Source: Duganella flavida
GTDB lineage: Bacteria; Pseudomonadota; Gammaproteobacteria; Burkholderiales; Burkholderiaceae_D
NCBI RefSeq assembly: GCF_009857445.1
Contig: NZ_WWCN01000003.1
Span: forward strand, 62,001 to 126,000
Length of the DNA: 64,000 nt
Reading direction: 5' to 3'
The notes under the pieces were generated by a model. That model saw only the letters and a program-made list of their open reading frames with translations, did not search any database and was not told where the DNA came from. Positions 62,383-64,000 of this stretch are shown in pieces. Each line of letters opens with the position of its first letter. Within the stretch, counting starts at the first letter, position 1. Both the position numbers and the translations under genes were made by a program.

Positions 62383-63324
62383 ATGAAATCAGTGAATACG
62401 GCGGAAGTAGCGTTTGCGCATTCGGAGCTGGGACAGCGCTTGTCGGGCGTGATGGCGGAAGGTTCCGCCTCCAACCGCAGCATTGCCGAGTACCTGCTGC
62501 GCAATCCGCTGCGCGTGACCGCGCTGAAGATCGACGAGATGGCGGAAGTGTGCCAGGTCTCCAATGCCACTATCAGCCGCTTTGCGCGCGACATCGGCTT
62601 TGGCAACTACGCCGCCATGCGCAGCGCGGTGGCCGAAACGCTGCACACAGAGATGCAGCCGGTGGACAAACTGCGCCACACGATTGAGAACCGCAAAGGC
62701 ACGGTGTGGCCGGGCGATGAAAGCATGGAGTACGCATTGGCGAACATCAGCAGCACCCGCAACAATCAATCGCAGCAAGAGATGAAGCAGGTGGTGCAGA
62801 AACTGAGCAAGGCGCGCACCGTGTATGTGCTGGGTTTCGGCCTGTCGTCGCATCTGGCTGGTTTGCTGACGCTGCACCTGCAACCGTTCTGCCACCACGT
62901 GGTGGAAGCGGCAGCGGCAGGCGGCACCGAGGTGGCGGCCGGGCACTTGGCCAACATCGGTTCGGGCGATGTGCTGGTGGTGATTTCCTTCCCGCGCTAT
63001 GCGCTGGATGTAATCCGCCTGGCCCAGTATGCGCGCGACCGCAAGGCTTGCGTGATTTCGATTACCGATGCGCCGGCGTCGCCACTGGTGGAAGTGTCAG
63101 AGCATGTGCTGTACGCGACCAGCAGCCATGCCGTGCTGCCAAGTAGCGCGACGGCGGCGGTGGCGGTGATTGAAGCGATGGCGGTATCGCTGATGGTGTC
63201 GAACCAGGACAACGTAGAAAAAGCTGCGCGCCTGACGGAGGCAATTTCGGCCTACCTGTATGGCGCCGGCACAAGCAACACCAAGAAGGTGAAGAAGCGC
63301 ACCGCGAAAAGCGGCGCGTCATAA
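62383..63324 (+). CDS. RpiR/MurR-family transcriptional regulator
   Basis: Regulator of 313 residues with AAGGAGAGC just upstream of the start. The N-terminal helix-turn-helix (about 20-100, RNPLRVTALKIDEMAEVCQVSNATISRFARDIGFGNYAAMR) is followed by a sugar-isomerase (SIS) domain (about 130-265, VYVLGFGLSSHLAGLLTLHL, VISFPRYALDVIRLAQYARDRKACVISITDAPASP). SIS domains bind sugar phosphates, but relatives also govern peptide or amino sugar genes. The C-terminal Lys/Arg-rich tail (KKVKKRTAKSGAS) is extra. A TonB receptor gene follows after 25 bases. Confidence 0.9.
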   Translation: MKSVNTAEVAFAHSELGQRLSGVMAEGSASNRSIAEYLLRNPLRVTALKIDEMAEVCQVSNATISRFARDIGFGNYAAMRSAVAETLHTEMQPVDKLRHTIENRKGTVWPGDESMEYALANISSTRNNQSQQEMKQVVQKLSKARTVYVLGFGLSSHLAGLLTLHLQPFCHHVVEAAAAGGTEVAAGHLANIGSGDVLVVISFPRYALDVIRLAQYARDRKACVISITDAPASPLVEVSEHVLYATSSHAVLPSSATAAVAVIEAMAVSLMVSNQDNVEKAARLTEAISAYLYGAGTSNTKKVKKRTAKSGAS

Positions 63325-63349
63325 CCGCAATTTCAACAGGGAGTGGGTA

Positions 63350-64000
63350 ATGAGTCTGCATCAGAAGAAAAAACTGGCATTGAAGCTCGCAGTGGGCGTG
63401 ACGGCGGCAGTAGCGCTGCCGGTCCACGCGCAAGACGAGGCGCAAAAAATCCAGCGCGTGGAAATTACCGGTTCGTCGATTAAGCGTATCGACGCCGAAA
63501 CCGCGCTGCCGGTGCAGATCATTAGCCGCGAAGATATCGACAAGAGCGGCGTTACCACGGCCGCAGAACTGCTGAAGAATATCAGCGCGAACACGGCGCC
63601 GCTGTCGGATGGCGCCAGCATCACGGATGGCACTTCGGGCCAGCGCGGCTTCAACGGCGCCAACTTGCGCGGTATCGGCGTGTCGTCGACGCTGGTGCTG
63701 CTGAACGGCCGCCGCCTCGCCAACTTTGCTTCGCCGGGTGATAACGCCGGCGTCGACTTGAATAATATTCCGGCCGGCGCGATCCAGCGCGTGGAAGTGC
63801 TGAAGGACGGCGCCTCCGCTATTTACGGTACCGACGCTATCGGCGGCGTGATCAACTTCATCACCCGCAAGGACTACACCGGCGTTGAGCTGAACGCTTC
63901 GGCAGCAGGCACGCAGGAAGGCGGCGCGGGCAAGCGCACCGCTAGCGTCAGCGCCGGTTTCGGCAAGCTGCAGGATGACCGCTTCAACGTGTTTGGCGTG
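63350..64000 (+). CDS. TonB-dependent receptor, N-terminal 217 residues (3' end beyond window)
   Basis: Start of an outer-membrane receptor. The ATG at 63350 has GGGAGTGGGTA just upstream. Signal peptide (LALKLAVGVTAAVALPVHA), then a TonB-box-like KIQRVEITGSSIKRI. The plug is of the class usually annotated as peptide or carbohydrate receptors in Xanthomonadaceae and Oxalobacteraceae: LLKNISANTAPLSDG, NLRGIGVSSTLVLLNGRRLANFA, IPAGAIQRVEVLKDGASAIYGTDAIGGVINF. The gene is probably co-transcribed with rpiR, suggesting ligand uptake for the deacylase and YfcC carrier. Confidence 0.92.
   Translation, partial: MSLHQKKKLALKLAVGVTAAVALPVHAQDEAQKIQRVEITGSSIKRIDAETALPVQIISREDIDKSGVTTAAELLKNISANTAPLSDGASITDGTSGQRGFNGANLRGIGVSSTLVLLNGRRLANFASPGDNAGVDLNNIPAGAIQRVEVLKDGASAIYGTDAIGGVINFITRKDYTGVELNASAAGTQEGGAGKRTASVSAGFGKLQDDRFNVFGV

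Overview
The window looks like chromosomal DNA of a GC-rich betaproteobacterium, most probably an Oxalobacteraceae (Massilia/Duganella-type) soil or plant-associated organism. This rests on gene content and protein resemblance seen by eye: beta-ketoadipate genes, several TonB-dependent receptors and a dense set of sensor kinases. No database search was run. Genes are packed tightly. No tRNA, rRNA, insertion sequence, phage gene or CRISPR array was recognised, and no gene-free stretch exceeds about 150 bases.

Left third (1-25 kb): aromatic-acid catabolism. After the N-terminal part of a TonB receptor cut by the window edge come pobR/pobA (4-hydroxybenzoate to protocatechuate) and, facing pobA, the operon pcaH-pcaG-pcaB-pcaCD with a divergent IclR regulator. 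The PcaC and PcaD activities are fused in the order PcaC-PcaD. A TctD/TctE-like two-component pair, a Pat-type protein acetyltransferase, a LysR/tartrate dehydrogenase pair, a CPA1 antiporter and a pentapeptide-repeat protein follow. At 17-24 kb lies a hydroxycinnamate operon under a divergent MarR regulator: hydratase-lyase (ech), vanillin dehydrogenase (vdh), feruloyl-CoA synthetase (fcs), a periplasmic binding protein and a feruloyl-esterase lipoprotein. Together these can take p-coumaroyl esters down to 3-oxoadipate. Vanillate demethylase and pcaIJF are not in the window.

Middle (25-34 kb): a GlxA-type regulator, two genes for small-molecule uptake and regulation, and a CdaR / MFS transporter / glycerate kinase unit. 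With tartrate dehydrogenase 15 kb away, this suggests use of tartrate or sugar diacids through D-glycerate.

31.9-54.5 kb: a signalling and glycan-sensing region. It holds a hybrid histidine kinase; a FecI sigma / FecR anti-sigma / STN-type TonB receptor followed directly by a 1167-residue Tat-exported protein resembling PL26 exo-rhamnogalacturonan lyases with a C-terminal DUF6250-like part; a 7TMR-DISM hybrid kinase with its own HPt domain overlapping a REC-GGDEF diguanylate cyclase; another TonB receptor; and two tandem paralogous beta-propeller NarL-type histidine kinases with no response regulator beside them.

Right end (54.5-64 kb): peptide or modified amino acid salvage. One operon encodes a RidA protein with a signal peptide, a Tat-exported M19 dipeptidase, an exported amidohydrolase and an AroP-like permease, divergent from a DauR/YheO-type regulator. 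Beside it are a YfcC-type transporter and an aspartoacylase/AstE-like deacylase, divergent from an RpiR regulator and the start of another TonB receptor. Several divergent promoter regions carry clear dyads, which are listed as candidate operators.
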